Source: Deltaproteobacteria bacterium (GTDB lineage: Bacteria; Myxococcota_A; Polyangia; JAAYKL01). Taken from it: 43,356 bases of DNA. Within the stretch, counting starts at the first letter, position 1. Every line of letters begins with the position of its first letter. This document shows positions 7,412-15,555 of this stretch, piece after piece. A program made the position numbers and the translations under genes. The stretch covers positions 1 through 43,356 of the forward strand of contig JAQTNF010000028.1 in assembly GCA_028713995.1 (NCBI GenBank), written 5' to 3'. The notes under the pieces are model-generated. The model did not search any database, was not told where the DNA came from, and worked only from the letters and a program-made list of their open reading frames with translations.

Positions 7412-7441
7412 TTTATGGGGCTGGGGTGCATCCCCTGTCAA
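7412..7441 (-). promoter_or_regulatory. Promoter for tRNA-Leu
   Basis: On the minus strand, a perfect -35 TTGACA (7436-7441), an 18-nt spacer, and a -10-like CATAAA (7412-7417). It sits about 45 nt before the tRNA 5' end. A GC-rich hairpin (near 7383-7403) occupies the leader. Confidence 0.55.
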
Positions 7442-7462
7442 GAGTTTTGGGCGTTTGGGCGT

Positions 7463-7491
7463 TTGACGGAACGGGCCCGCCACACTAGGAT
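7463..7491 (+). promoter_or_regulatory. Promoter for the M20-PhoH gene run
   Basis: TTGACG (7463-7468), a 17-nt spacer, then TAGGAT (7486-7491), 36 nt before the ATG at 7528. It stands back to back with the tRNA promoter. Confidence 0.55.
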
Positions 7492-7527
7492 GGCTGCGAA
7501 AACCGACAAGGGGGACAAGGAGAAGCC

Positions 7528-8766
7528 ATGAGCGTGTCAGACGTCACAACCTGGATCGAGAACAACAAGGCGGAAATCGTCGAGCTCCAGCGGATGCTGG
7601 TGGCGATCCCGGCCTTGAGCCCGACCTACAACGCACCGCCGGAGCAGACCGGCGAGGCCCGCAAGGTCGCGTTCCTCAAGTCCTATCTCGCCGGGCACGA
7701 CATCACGGACCTGACCGAGATCGAGGCGCCGGACGAGAGGGTTCCAGGCGGCGTGCGGCCGAGCCTCATCGCCCGTATCAAGGGTGCGTCGAGCGAGCGC
7801 ACGGTCTGGATCATGGCTCACACGGACGTGGTGCCCCCGGGTGATCTCGGCAAGTGGACATCCGATCCGTTCCAGGTCAGGTTCGACGACGACAAGATAT
7901 ACGGGCGCGGCGTGGAGGACAACCACCAGGGGCTGGTGGCGGGCGTGATGGCCGGCCGGGCGCTCGTGGCGACCGGGACCGTGCCGGTGCACGACGTGGC
8001 CCTGCTCTTCGTCGCGGACGAGGAGTGCGGGTCCAAGTTCGGAATCCAGTATGTGCTCGATCACGCCAACCCGTTCCGCCCGGGCGACCTCATCATCGTG
8101 CCCGACGGCGGTTCCGCGGACGGCACCGAGATCGAGGTGGCCGAGAAGAGCATCTGCTGGTGCAAGTTCAAGATCACGGGCAAGCAGTGCCATGCCTCCA
8201 TGCCCGGCTCGGGCAACAACGCCATGCGCGCGGGCGCGAACCTCATCGTGCGTCTTGACAGGCTGCACGAGGTCTTCGACAAGGTCGACCCGGTGTTCAA
8301 CCCACCCATTTCCACGTTCGAGCCGACCAAGAAGGAGGCCAACGTTCCGAACGTCAACACCATCCCGGGCGAGGACATCTTCTATCTCGATTGCCGCGTG
8401 CTGCCGAGCTACGACATCGACGAGGTCGAGGCCAAGATCCTCGACTTCTGCGACGAGGTGAAGAAGGAGTTCAACGTGGGCGTGGAGCTCAGCTACGAGC
8501 AGCGCGAGAAGGCCGCTCCGGCCACGCCGACCGACGCGCCCATCGTCGGGATCCTGGCCAGGGCCGTCAAGGCCGTCTACGGCGTGGACGCGCGGCCCGT
8601 GGGCATCGGCGGCGGCACCGTGGCGGCCAACCTGCGGCGGCGCGGGCTGCCGTGCGTGGTGTGGGCGCGCCAGGACGAGACCATGCATGGGCCCGACGAG
8701 TACGCCCGGCTCTCGAACATCGTCGGCGACGCAAAGGTCTTCGCCAACGTCATGTGCGGCGAATAG
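7528..8766 (+). CDS. M20-family metallopeptidase / amidohydrolase
   Basis: 412 residues, usual for the M20 family (DapE, ArgE, CPG2, Xaa-His dipeptidase relatives). The metal and catalytic residues are visible: MAHTDVVP with His98 and Asp100, the bridging Asp131 in GRGVEDN, and the general-base/ligand pair Glu165-Glu166 in ADEECG. A C-terminal ETMHGPDEY supplies the last His ligand. The lid-domain segment KQCHASMPGSGNNAM also fits. It likely hydrolyses an N-acyl or peptide bond in the cytoplasm; the substrate is not evident. The ATG has AAGGAG upstream. It begins a five-gene run, with 6 nt to the deaminase. Confidence 0.9.
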   Translation: MSVSDVTTWIENNKAEIVELQRMLVAIPALSPTYNAPPEQTGEARKVAFLKSYLAGHDITDLTEIEAPDERVPGGVRPSLIARIKGASSERTVWIMAHTDVVPPGDLGKWTSDPFQVRFDDDKIYGRGVEDNHQGLVAGVMAGRALVATGTVPVHDVALLFVADEECGSKFGIQYVLDHANPFRPGDLIIVPDGGSADGTEIEVAEKSICWCKFKITGKQCHASMPGSGNNAMRAGANLIVRLDRLHEVFDKVDPVFNPPISTFEPTKKEANVPNVNTIPGEDIFYLDCRVLPSYDIDEVEAKILDFCDEVKKEFNVGVELSYEQREKAAPATPTDAPIVGILARAVKAVYGVDARPVGIGGGTVAANLRRRGLPCVVWARQDETMHGPDEYARLSNIVGDAKVFANVMCGE

Positions 8767-8772
8767 GGACGC

Positions 8773-9882
8773 ATGGACTTCGAGGACATCGCGAAGAAGA
8801 GCGTGGCCTTCGACGAGGGCTTCTTCAGGGCCCTGCCCAAGACCGACCTGCACGTGCACCTCGACGGGTCGCTCAGGCTCGCCACGATTCTCGATTTGGC
8901 GGAGAAGGACAAGGTCGATCTGGGCGTGGACACGCCCGAGGGGCTCGAGGCGCTCATCGCGCCCGGCAAGATCCACGAGTCGCTGCCCGAGTACCTGAAG
9001 GGCTTCGAGGTCACGCTCAAGGTGCTGCAGACCGAGGAGTCCCTGTACCGCGCCGCCTACGAGCTGGCCGAGGACGCGGCCAGCGAGAACGTGGAGTACA
9101 TGGAGGTGCGCTACTCGCCCATCCTCCACACGCGCGGCAACCTCTCGCTCGCGGCCATCGTCGAGTCGGTGCTCGCGGCCCTGCGCGACGCGGAGCGCGC
9201 CTTCGGCGTCAGGAGCGGCGTGATCGTGTGCGGCATCCGCAACATCTCGCCCGAGGTGAGCCTGCGCCTGGCCGAGCTCGCCGCGGTGTTCAAGAACCGG
9301 GGCGTGGTCGGGTTCGACCTGGCCGGCGCCGAGCAGAACCACCCGGCGCGCGACCACCTGGCGGCCTTCACCCTCATCCTGTCCAACAACGTCAACGTCA
9401 CCATCCACGCGGGCGAGGCGTACGGTCCGGACAGCATCCACCAGGCCCTGCACTACTGCGGCGCCCACCGGGTGGGCCACGGCACGCGGCTGCGCGAGGA
9501 CGGCGATCTGCTCAACTACGTGAACGATCACCGCATCCCGCTCGAGATCTGCCTTTCGAGCAACGTGCAGACGCGCGCGGTGAGGAGCCTGAGCGAGCAC
9601 CCCTTGAGGTTCTACTTCGACCTGGGTCTGCGCGTGACGCTCAACACGGACAACCGGCTCATCACGAACACCACCATGACGCGCGAGTACGAGCTCGCCT
9701 TCCGGCAGTTCGAGTTCACGCCCGAGGACGTCCTTACGCTCGTGCTCAACGGCGTGAAGTCCGCGTTCATCCCGCGCGAGTACAAACGCGATTTCCTGCG
9801 CCGCACCAAGGACAGCACCAAGCAGCTGATTGTCGACTACATACAGGCCAGGAGCCAAGCCGGCGCGGGCAAGGGAGCCTGA
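8773..9882 (+). CDS. add: Adenosine deaminase
   Basis: 369 residues. It converts adenosine (and deoxyadenosine) to inosine. The zinc-binding and catalytic residues are in place: TDLHVHLDGS (His27, His29), IHAGE (His212, Glu215), VGHGT (His236) and TLNTDN (Asp293). The residue after the zinc-binding Asp is Asn294 rather than Asp. From memory NTDN also occurs in actinobacterial-type adenosine deaminases, so it is probably a subtype marker rather than a defect. SSNVQT is the usual preceding loop. It starts 6 nt after the M20 gene and ends 1 nt before the next start, so it is clearly in an operon. Related purine-modifying specificities are possible. Confidence 0.9.
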   Translation: MDFEDIAKKSVAFDEGFFRALPKTDLHVHLDGSLRLATILDLAEKDKVDLGVDTPEGLEALIAPGKIHESLPEYLKGFEVTLKVLQTEESLYRAAYELAEDAASENVEYMEVRYSPILHTRGNLSLAAIVESVLAALRDAERAFGVRSGVIVCGIRNISPEVSLRLAELAAVFKNRGVVGFDLAGAEQNHPARDHLAAFTLILSNNVNVTIHAGEAYGPDSIHQALHYCGAHRVGHGTRLREDGDLLNYVNDHRIPLEICLSSNVQTRAVRSLSEHPLRFYFDLGLRVTLNTDNRLITNTTMTREYELAFRQFEFTPEDVLTLVLNGVKSAFIPREYKRDFLRRTKDSTKQLIVDYIQARSQAGAGKGA

Positions 9883-9883
9883 T

Positions 9884-10399
9884 GTGCCACGCACCGATTC
9901 CACGCGCCTCGCGGGGCGCTATGCGCGCATCCACGATCAGCTCGCGCTCCTCTTCCACAAGACCGAGGATCCGCTCTCGCGCATGGCCACGGCCGCGGCC
10001 GCCCTGCACCACAAGATGCCCCACTTCTTCTGGACCGGCTTCTACAGGATGGAGGGCGGCGACTTGATCGTGGGGCCGTACCAGGGGCCGCTCGCATGCT
10101 CGGTGCTGGTGAGGGGCAGGGGCGTGTGCTGGGCGTCGGTGGAGCGCGGCGAGGCTTTGCTCGTGCCGGACGTGCACGCGTTCTCGGGCCACATCGCATG
10201 CGACTCGCGATCGAGGAGCGAGGTCGTGGTTCCGGTGCGTGCGCGGGACGGGCACATCGCGGCCGTGCTCGACGTGGACGGCAGGGAAAAGGACGCATTC
10301 TGCCAGGTGGACGTGGACGGTTTGTCACGCATCGCGACGCTCATCCACATGCCGTTTCCGGAGCTGCCCGAGGGCAACGGCGGCGAAGGCGGTGACTAA
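9884..10399 (+). CDS. msrC: Free methionine-(R)-sulfoxide reductase (GAF domain, MsrC type)
   Basis: 171 residues forming one GAF domain. It reduces free L-methionine-(R)-sulfoxide. The three cysteines of the family are present with exact spacing (Cys72, Cys82 and Cys106; 10 and 24 apart as in E. coli). They lie in GPLACS, RGVCW and HIACDSRSRSEVVVP. VPDVHAFSGHIACDS is close to the family signature. The start is GTG at 9884, directly after the deaminase TGA (TGATGTG), so translation is coupled. Its place in this run suggests oxidative-stress repair linked to nucleoside or RNA metabolism, but that is inference. Confidence 0.92.
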   Translation: MPRTDSTRLAGRYARIHDQLALLFHKTEDPLSRMATAAAALHHKMPHFFWTGFYRMEGGDLIVGPYQGPLACSVLVRGRGVCWASVERGEALLVPDVHAFSGHIACDSRSRSEVVVPVRARDGHIAAVLDVDGREKDAFCQVDVDGLSRIATLIHMPFPELPEGNGGEGGD

Positions 10400-11195
10400 T
10401 TTGTTCAGCTACGTCGACAGGACCGTGAGGGAGCGGCTCGAGAGGGAGGGGCGCCTCGCGGCCGTGGACCTCACGGGGCGGCGCGCGGGCGAGCCGGGCG
10501 CGGGCGAGCCGTACCTGTCGGTGCTGGGGCCGATCCCCCTGCCGCGCATGGTGAAAGGCGAGGAGCGCTTGCTCGAGTGGTATCCCTTCGTGCGGCGCGT
10601 GGAGCTGACCAGCGTCTGCGACGCCGCGTGCGGCGTGCCACAGGGCAACGGCGAGTCCTTCCGCGAGCTCCTGCAAAGGACAATGGCGGTCAACAGCGCG
10701 CTTCTTTACGGCGATGTGGGAGCAACGAAGGCGCCGCTCGTCCGCATCCACTCGTGTTGCATGACCGGAGACGTGTTCGGCTCCATGCGCTGCGAGTGCG
10801 GGCCCCAGCTCGCGGTCTCGTTCGAGCGCATCGTGGAGGAGGGTGCCGGTGTCGTGGTGTACATGTCCGGCCACGAGGGCCGCGGCATCGGCCTGTGGGC
10901 CAAGGCCGTGACCTACATCCTGCAGGACGGCGGCCAGGACACCTACGAGGCCAACACGTCGCTCGGTCTGCCCGAGGACTCCCGCGACTTCACGGACGCC
11001 GCGGTGATCCTGCGCTATCTGCTCAAGGGTAAGCCCATCCGGCTCCTTACAAACAACCCGCTCAAGAAGGCGGATCTTGAGCGAGGCGGCCAGCCCGTGG
11101 CCGAGACCATTCCCATCGTCTCCGGCGTCAGCCGCCACAACCGTGGCTACCTCGCGGCCAAGCGCGGCAGGGGCCATACACTTCCAGAGCTGTAA
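10392..11195 (+). CDS. GTP cyclohydrolase II with N-terminal extension
   Basis: 267 residues. GTP cyclohydrolase II opens GTP to 2,5-diamino-6-ribosylamino-pyrimidinone phosphate, the first riboflavin step. The zinc ligands Cys123, Cys134 and Cys136 have the same spacing as E. coli RibA (54, 65, 67), in HSCCMTGDVFGSMRCECG. HEGRGIGL, LQDGGQDTYEAN and LLTNNPLKKADL are further signatures. About 100 residues precede the point where E. coli RibA starts, and no RibB (DHBP synthase) motif is seen there. The GTG at 10392 overlaps the MsrC stop by 8 nt; TTG at 10401 is an alternative. Without riboflavin genes nearby, its role may be riboflavin supply or another pterin-like product. Confidence 0.88.
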   Translation: MTNLFSYVDRTVRERLEREGRLAAVDLTGRRAGEPGAGEPYLSVLGPIPLPRMVKGEERLLEWYPFVRRVELTSVCDAACGVPQGNGESFRELLQRTMAVNSALLYGDVGATKAPLVRIHSCCMTGDVFGSMRCECGPQLAVSFERIVEEGAGVVVYMSGHEGRGIGLWAKAVTYILQDGGQDTYEANTSLGLPEDSRDFTDAAVILRYLLKGKPIRLLTNNPLKKADLERGGQPVAETIPIVSGVSRHNRGYLAAKRGRGHTLPEL

Positions 11196-11211
11196 CGAGG
11201 AGAATCGGTCC

Positions 11212-12537
11212 ATGAAGAAGAACTTCGTGCTCGACACCAACGTCCTGCTCTACGACCCGAACGCGCTCATGGCCTTCGAGGACAACAACATCGTCATCCC
11301 CATCTATTGCGTGGAGGAGGTCGACCAGTTCAAGAAGGATCTTTCCGAGCTCGGCCGCAACGCCAGGCAGGTGTCGCGCATGCTCGACCGCCTGCGCCAC
11401 GGGGGCAGCCTCTCCGAGGGTGTGCCCATCGAGGGCACGAACGGCGGCACCCTGCGCGTCGCGTTCACGGCCCGCATCCTGCCGCCCGAGTTCGCCAACA
11501 ACCACAAGACCGACAACCGCATCCTGGCCACGGCCTTGGACGTGCGCGAGCGCGAGCCCGGGACGCCGCTCATCTTCATCAGCAAGGACATCAACCTGCG
11601 CATCCGCGGCGCGGCTCTGGGCCTCGAGGTGCAGGACTACGACACGGAGCGTGCCGACATCTCGGAGCTCTACAGCGGGTGGTTCGAGCTCACGCTCGCA
11701 CCCGAGGCGCTGCAGGAATTCTACACTTCGGGCGAGGCCGCCCTGCCTCCGCCGCCGGCCGGCGAGCCCTACCCGCCCAACGCCTTCGCCATGGTCGGTG
11801 ACGGCAGCGGGCTGGGTGCATCTCCCGCGCGTCTGCGGACCGACACCGGGCGCGTCGTGGCGCTCAAGACGAGGACGCACCCCGTATGGGGAATCAAGCC
11901 GCGCAACTCGGAGCAGCGCTTCGCGTTCGAGCTCCTGCTCGATGACAAAGTGCGGCTCGTGACGCTCGCGGGCAAGGCGGGCACGGGCAAGACGCTGCTC
12001 GCGCTCGCGGCCGGCCTGCAGAAGGTGGCGGAAGAGGAGGCTTACCAGAAGCTGCTCGTGTCACGCCCCATCTTCCCGCTCGGCCGCGACATCGGCTTCC
12101 TGCCGGGCGATGTGGAGGACAAGCTCCGTCCGTGGATGCAGCCCGTGCACGACAACCTGGAGCTGCTCCTCGGGCTCGGCTCGGGCGACAAGAAGACGGG
12201 CCGCACGGCGGACGACGTGTTCGGCATGGACATGGTGCACATCGAGCCGCTCACGTACATCCGCGGCCGCTCCATCCCGCGGCAGTTCATCCTGGTAGAC
12301 GAGGCCCAGAACCTGACCCCCCACGAGGTGAAGACCATCATCACGCGCGTGGGCGACGACACCAAGATCGTGCTCACCGGAGATCCCTACCAGATCGACA
12401 ACCCATACGTGGACGCGGTGAACAACGGGCTCGTGCACGTGGTGAACCGCTTCCGCATGGAGCCGCTCGCCGGGCACGTGACCATGACGAAGGGCGAGCG
12501 CTCGTCCCTCGCCGAGCGCGCCGCGAACCTCCTCTAA
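11212..12537 (+). CDS. PIN-PhoH ATPase (PhoH2-type RNase/helicase-like)
   Basis: 441 residues. An N-terminal PIN nuclease domain has the acidic site residues Asp8 (FVLDTNVLL), Glu35/Glu36, Asp101 and Asp126. A PhoH ATPase domain follows with Walker A GKAGTGKT (254-261) and Walker B ILVDEAQN (360-367). Proteins of this design (PhoH2, YlaK) are reported to be RNA helicase-nucleases. The ATG at 11212 has GAGGAGA upstream and gives a PIN domain start; longer frames upstream run into the GTP cyclohydrolase gene. The gene is last in the run, 16 nt after the cyclohydrolase, and converges on the M50 protease gene. Confidence 0.92.
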   Translation: MKKNFVLDTNVLLYDPNALMAFEDNNIVIPIYCVEEVDQFKKDLSELGRNARQVSRMLDRLRHGGSLSEGVPIEGTNGGTLRVAFTARILPPEFANNHKTDNRILATALDVREREPGTPLIFISKDINLRIRGAALGLEVQDYDTERADISELYSGWFELTLAPEALQEFYTSGEAALPPPPAGEPYPPNAFAMVGDGSGLGASPARLRTDTGRVVALKTRTHPVWGIKPRNSEQRFAFELLLDDKVRLVTLAGKAGTGKTLLALAAGLQKVAEEEAYQKLLVSRPIFPLGRDIGFLPGDVEDKLRPWMQPVHDNLELLLGLGSGDKKTGRTADDVFGMDMVHIEPLTYIRGRSIPRQFILVDEAQNLTPHEVKTIITRVGDDTKIVLTGDPYQIDNPYVDAVNNGLVHVVNRFRMEPLAGHVTMTKGERSSLAERAANLL

Positions 12538-12539
12538 GC

Positions 12540-13427
12540 TCACGGCCCGTCCGGATCCTTGCGCGAGATGACCTCGACCTTGCCGCCCTCGACCACGATG
12601 ACCTCGCGGCGATCCGGGAGAGCGCCGCCCGGCTCGGCCCAGCCCGAAGGACGCTGCGGGCCGCCATTCTGCGACGGCCAGGTCCAGACGAACGTGCGCA
12701 CTCCGGGGAAACCCGCCTGGGTCGGCCCTCCGGCCGAACCCTGCTTCTGCATCTCGCGCCACAGGGCCATGCGCTCCTCGCCCCCGGCGGCCAGGTAGAC
12801 GAACACCGCGATCGCCGCGAGCGACCAGGAGTCGAGCCACAGGAGCGCGGCGATGAAGCCCGCCACGGCGATGATGCGCCCCACTCGGGCCGCCATGCGG
12901 GTGGCCGTGAGAAAATCGCGCTTCAGGGCAAGGTAGCCGCGCAGCACGCGCCCGCCGTCCATGGGCAGGGCCGGCACCAGGTTGAAGACGCCCAGCATCA
13001 GGTTGATCCCCGCCAGGTAGACCACTCCCTCATCCACCGCTCGCGGCACGAACGGCGCGGCGGACACGGCGAGGCCCAGCACCAGACCCAAGCCCGCGAT
13101 GCCGAGGGACACGAGCGGTCCGGCCAACGCGATGGCGATCTCGTGGCGCGGCCGCGACGGCATGTCGATGACCCGCGCCATGCCGCCGATGGGCGTCAGC
13201 ACGATGTCGAGCGTGCGCACGCCGAAGCGCCGCGCCATGAGCGCGTGGCCGAGCTCGTGGAGCAGGACCGAGCCGAAGAGGAGCACCACGATGCCGGTCT
13301 CCACGGCAAACGCGAGCGGGCTCTCAAGGGAGCGCTTGGAGTAAAGCAGGAACGGGATGAGCAGCATCGTGATGTGCAGCCTCACAGGAATGCCAGACAC
13401 GGTTCCCAAGCGCCACGACAGGGCCAT
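12540..13427 (-). CDS. M50 site-2-protease-family membrane metalloprotease
   Basis: 295 residues. The start at 13427 is chosen for GAGGAGGAG immediately upstream. Residues 1-40 and later hydrophobic stretches form about four to six membrane spans. The zinc site is HELGH (57-61) plus Asp157 in NLVPALPMDGGR, the M50 signature pair. The arrangement lacks a PDZ domain and resembles the SpoIVFB/rhomboid-like short M50B group. It should cleave substrates within the inner membrane; site-2 proteases often release membrane-bound regulators. A C-terminal 60-residue soluble tail rich in Gly, Trp and Pro has no recognised domain. It follows the J-like gene on the same strand by 72 nt. Confidence 0.9.
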   Translation of the reverse strand: MALSWRLGTVSGIPVRLHITMLLIPFLLYSKRSLESPLAFAVETGIVVLLFGSVLLHELGHALMARRFGVRTLDIVLTPIGGMARVIDMPSRPRHEIAIALAGPLVSLGIAGLGLVLGLAVSAAPFVPRAVDEGVVYLAGINLMLGVFNLVPALPMDGGRVLRGYLALKRDFLTATRMAARVGRIIAVAGFIAALLWLDSWSLAAIAVFVYLAAGGEERMALWREMQKQGSAGGPTQAGFPGVRTFVWTWPSQNGGPQRPSGWAEPGGALPDRREVIVVEGGKVEVISRKDPDGP

Positions 13428-13499
13428 CGCTCCTCCTCGTCCCCAACATACACGGATTCGCGCGTGCTGTCCGGTCAACCCTCGCGCGAGGGCGCGGGC

Positions 13500-15299
13500 T
13501 CACTCCAGATCGGCCTTGATGGCGTCGTACTGCTTTTTGAGCGAGGGCGGGACCGCACGGACCGCGGCCAGGTGCGCGCGCGCCTCCTTCACCCGCCCGA
13601 GCCTGTGCAGACAGCCGGCCAGGACGATGTGCGCATGGGCGTTCTCCGGGAGCACGTCCATGGCCGATTCGGCGAGCGGCAGGGCCACGTCCGGATTTTG
13701 CCGAAGGTGCAAGGCCACCTCAGCCTTGCGCAGCTGCAAATCCACGAACGACTCGAGTTGATCCTGGCCGTACATGCTGTTGCGGTACTCGCGTCGCGTC
13801 TGTTCGTCGCTCAAGACTTCCCATGCCTTGTCGAAGCGCTGCCTGATCCGTTTGAGGGCGTCCTTGTGCACGTCGTCGGCCTGGGGATACAGGCTCGGGT
13901 CGAACTCGGCGAGGCGGTTCCGGTATCGGGTCTTGATCTCCTCGAGCGTGGACACCGGATGCGCCGTGATCACGTTGAAGTGGTTGTCGACCTCGATGCG
14001 GCTCGCGAAGGGCGCGAGCTCCTCGAGGGGCACGGGCGTCACGCCGTCCGGGTTGGTCTCCACGAGCTTGACCACGGTCGACGTGACGAGCGCGCTCAGG
14101 ATCTTGCGCGTCACGGTGCGGAAAAGGGTGGAGATGGTCTGCGCCCTGCGCACCTGGATGGGCTTCTCGAGGACGTTCTTGACCCAGTGGGCTTCCTTGG
14201 GATCGAGGCCCATGGTGGCCACGAGCTGGAGCGCCGCGGGCGTCGCGACCATGTAGTACGGCCCCATCTTCTCGAGGAACGCCTCCTGCTCCTCGGTGAG
14301 CGACGACTTGCGCCAGTTGGCCGAGACGCCGGTGGGGGCGGCCAGGCTCACCTTGGGCAGCCGGGGCGGGACCGGATCGCCCGGCGTGACGGTGTAGGAG
14401 CCGTCGCGCCAGCCGTAGGCTTCTTCGATGAGCGACCGTCCGTGCCAGCTCGCGTGTCCGGCCATGGTCTTGCGGTCCTGTACGCCGGCGTATCGCAGGG
14501 CCACGATCGCGTTCGGCGAGCCGGCCTCGAGGGCCTGCTTGTAGGCCGCATACAGGATCTCGTCGATGCGGCCGCTCGTGCGCAGCATGGCGCCGAACTC
14601 GTGCTCCGGCGCCGAGCCCTCCGCTGCCACGGGCTGACCCTGCTCGAAGTACACCGTGATTTTTTTCCCCTGGCGGGAGAAGGCGACCGAGCCCGTCAGC
14701 CCCGTGATGCGCGCCTTGTCGACCACCGCCGCTGCCGGGGCATCCTTGAGATTCCCCGACGACGAGGCTGAAAAAGGCCCCGGAGGCAGCATGCTCGTGG
14801 ACGGCGGCCGCGGAGCCTCCGATCCCGTTCCTCGCAGGCCGTCCGCCAACGGCGCCGGGCTGGTCTCGGGCCCCGTGAAAATCATGCTCGGCCTGTGGCT
14901 CTGGGTCGGGCCGGGCATGTGTGTCCCGGTTTCAGGCGCCGGCGCCGGAGCGGTCACCCGTCCAGCGGCCGGCTTGGGCTCCGGGCGAAGGGATGGCCGG
15001 CCGTCCCGGTAGGCCGTGACCGCCGGCATGGCGGCCGACGGGCGGGTCGGTCGGAACCAGGGCAGGTGCACCACATGCGCGCGCGCCAGAAGCTCGAGCG
15101 TCTGAACAACCTGTCGCGGGTCCGCCTGGACGATGGCCGCGATCTCGCCCAGGTTGCGGCTGCCGTCGACCAGCTCGAGGATGCGCGTCGAGGTCGCGTC
15201 GAGCTTGAACCCGTCGGTTCGGGCGCCCGCCATGAGCTCCGGGACCTCGGCGAGAAGGTGGCCGATGTCCAGACCGCCCGGTGGAACCTGAGAGCTCAT
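13500..15299 (-). CDS. DUF4388-like / degenerate J-domain / TPR protein
   Basis: 599 residues from the ATG at 15299. Residues 1-80 form a small helical domain, followed by a Pro/Ser/Thr-rich linker (about 85-190). Residues near 195-320 (ITGLTGSVAFSRQGKKITVYFEQGQPVAAEGS) resemble the DUF4388/PATAN type found in myxobacterial signalling proteins. Near residues 440-520 there is a J-domain-like helical unit (YRNRLAEFDPSLYPQ, then AWEVLSDEQTRREYR), but the HPD tripeptide needed to stimulate DnaK is absent, replaced by FDPS. The C-terminus has TPR-like helices (AEVALHLRQNPDVALPLAESAMDVLP). It is probably a scaffold or regulator, and the DnaK partner function is probably lost. Confidence 0.78.
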   Translation of the reverse strand: MSSQVPPGGLDIGHLLAEVPELMAGARTDGFKLDATSTRILELVDGSRNLGEIAAIVQADPRQVVQTLELLARAHVVHLPWFRPTRPSAAMPAVTAYRDGRPSLRPEPKPAAGRVTAPAPAPETGTHMPGPTQSHRPSMIFTGPETSPAPLADGLRGTGSEAPRPPSTSMLPPGPFSASSSGNLKDAPAAAVVDKARITGLTGSVAFSRQGKKITVYFEQGQPVAAEGSAPEHEFGAMLRTSGRIDEILYAAYKQALEAGSPNAIVALRYAGVQDRKTMAGHASWHGRSLIEEAYGWRDGSYTVTPGDPVPPRLPKVSLAAPTGVSANWRKSSLTEEQEAFLEKMGPYYMVATPAALQLVATMGLDPKEAHWVKNVLEKPIQVRRAQTISTLFRTVTRKILSALVTSTVVKLVETNPDGVTPVPLEELAPFASRIEVDNHFNVITAHPVSTLEEIKTRYRNRLAEFDPSLYPQADDVHKDALKRIRQRFDKAWEVLSDEQTRREYRNSMYGQDQLESFVDLQLRKAEVALHLRQNPDVALPLAESAMDVLPENAHAHIVLAGCLHRLGRVKEARAHLAAVRAVPPSLKKQYDAIKADLE

Positions 15300-15456
15300 G
15301 CTTGTGCCCCGTGTGCCGTCCGTCCCATCATTCCATATTTCATCATAACTCGGTCTTGCCTTGAAATGCCAGAAGCTCGAAAAGCTTGCCGCTTTCCACG
15401 GCGAAAAGAGCGGCCGAAAACTGCGCTTTTGCCAAGGTTCGTGATTCCCATGCCGC

Positions 15457-15486
15457 TTGCGCAGGGTGCGGAAATTCGTATACAAT
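15457..15486 (+). promoter_or_regulatory. Promoter for the PilZ gene
   Basis: TTGCGC (15457-15462), an 18-nt spacer and TACAAT (15481-15486), 70 nt before the ATG at 15556. A second register, TATACA with a 16-nt spacer, overlaps it. Confidence 0.5.
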
Positions 15487-15555
15487 TGTCCGCTTTCTCG
15501 TTCCCACGTGTGTGCCGGCGACTCGGGCGGACACGTGGCGGAAGGGGTTCGAAAG

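Noticed and set aside
7537-9903. 788-codon frame on the minus strand
   Set aside because: It is opposite the M20 and deaminase genes, which have full catalytic motifs and good start sites; the frame is a by-product of high third-position GC.
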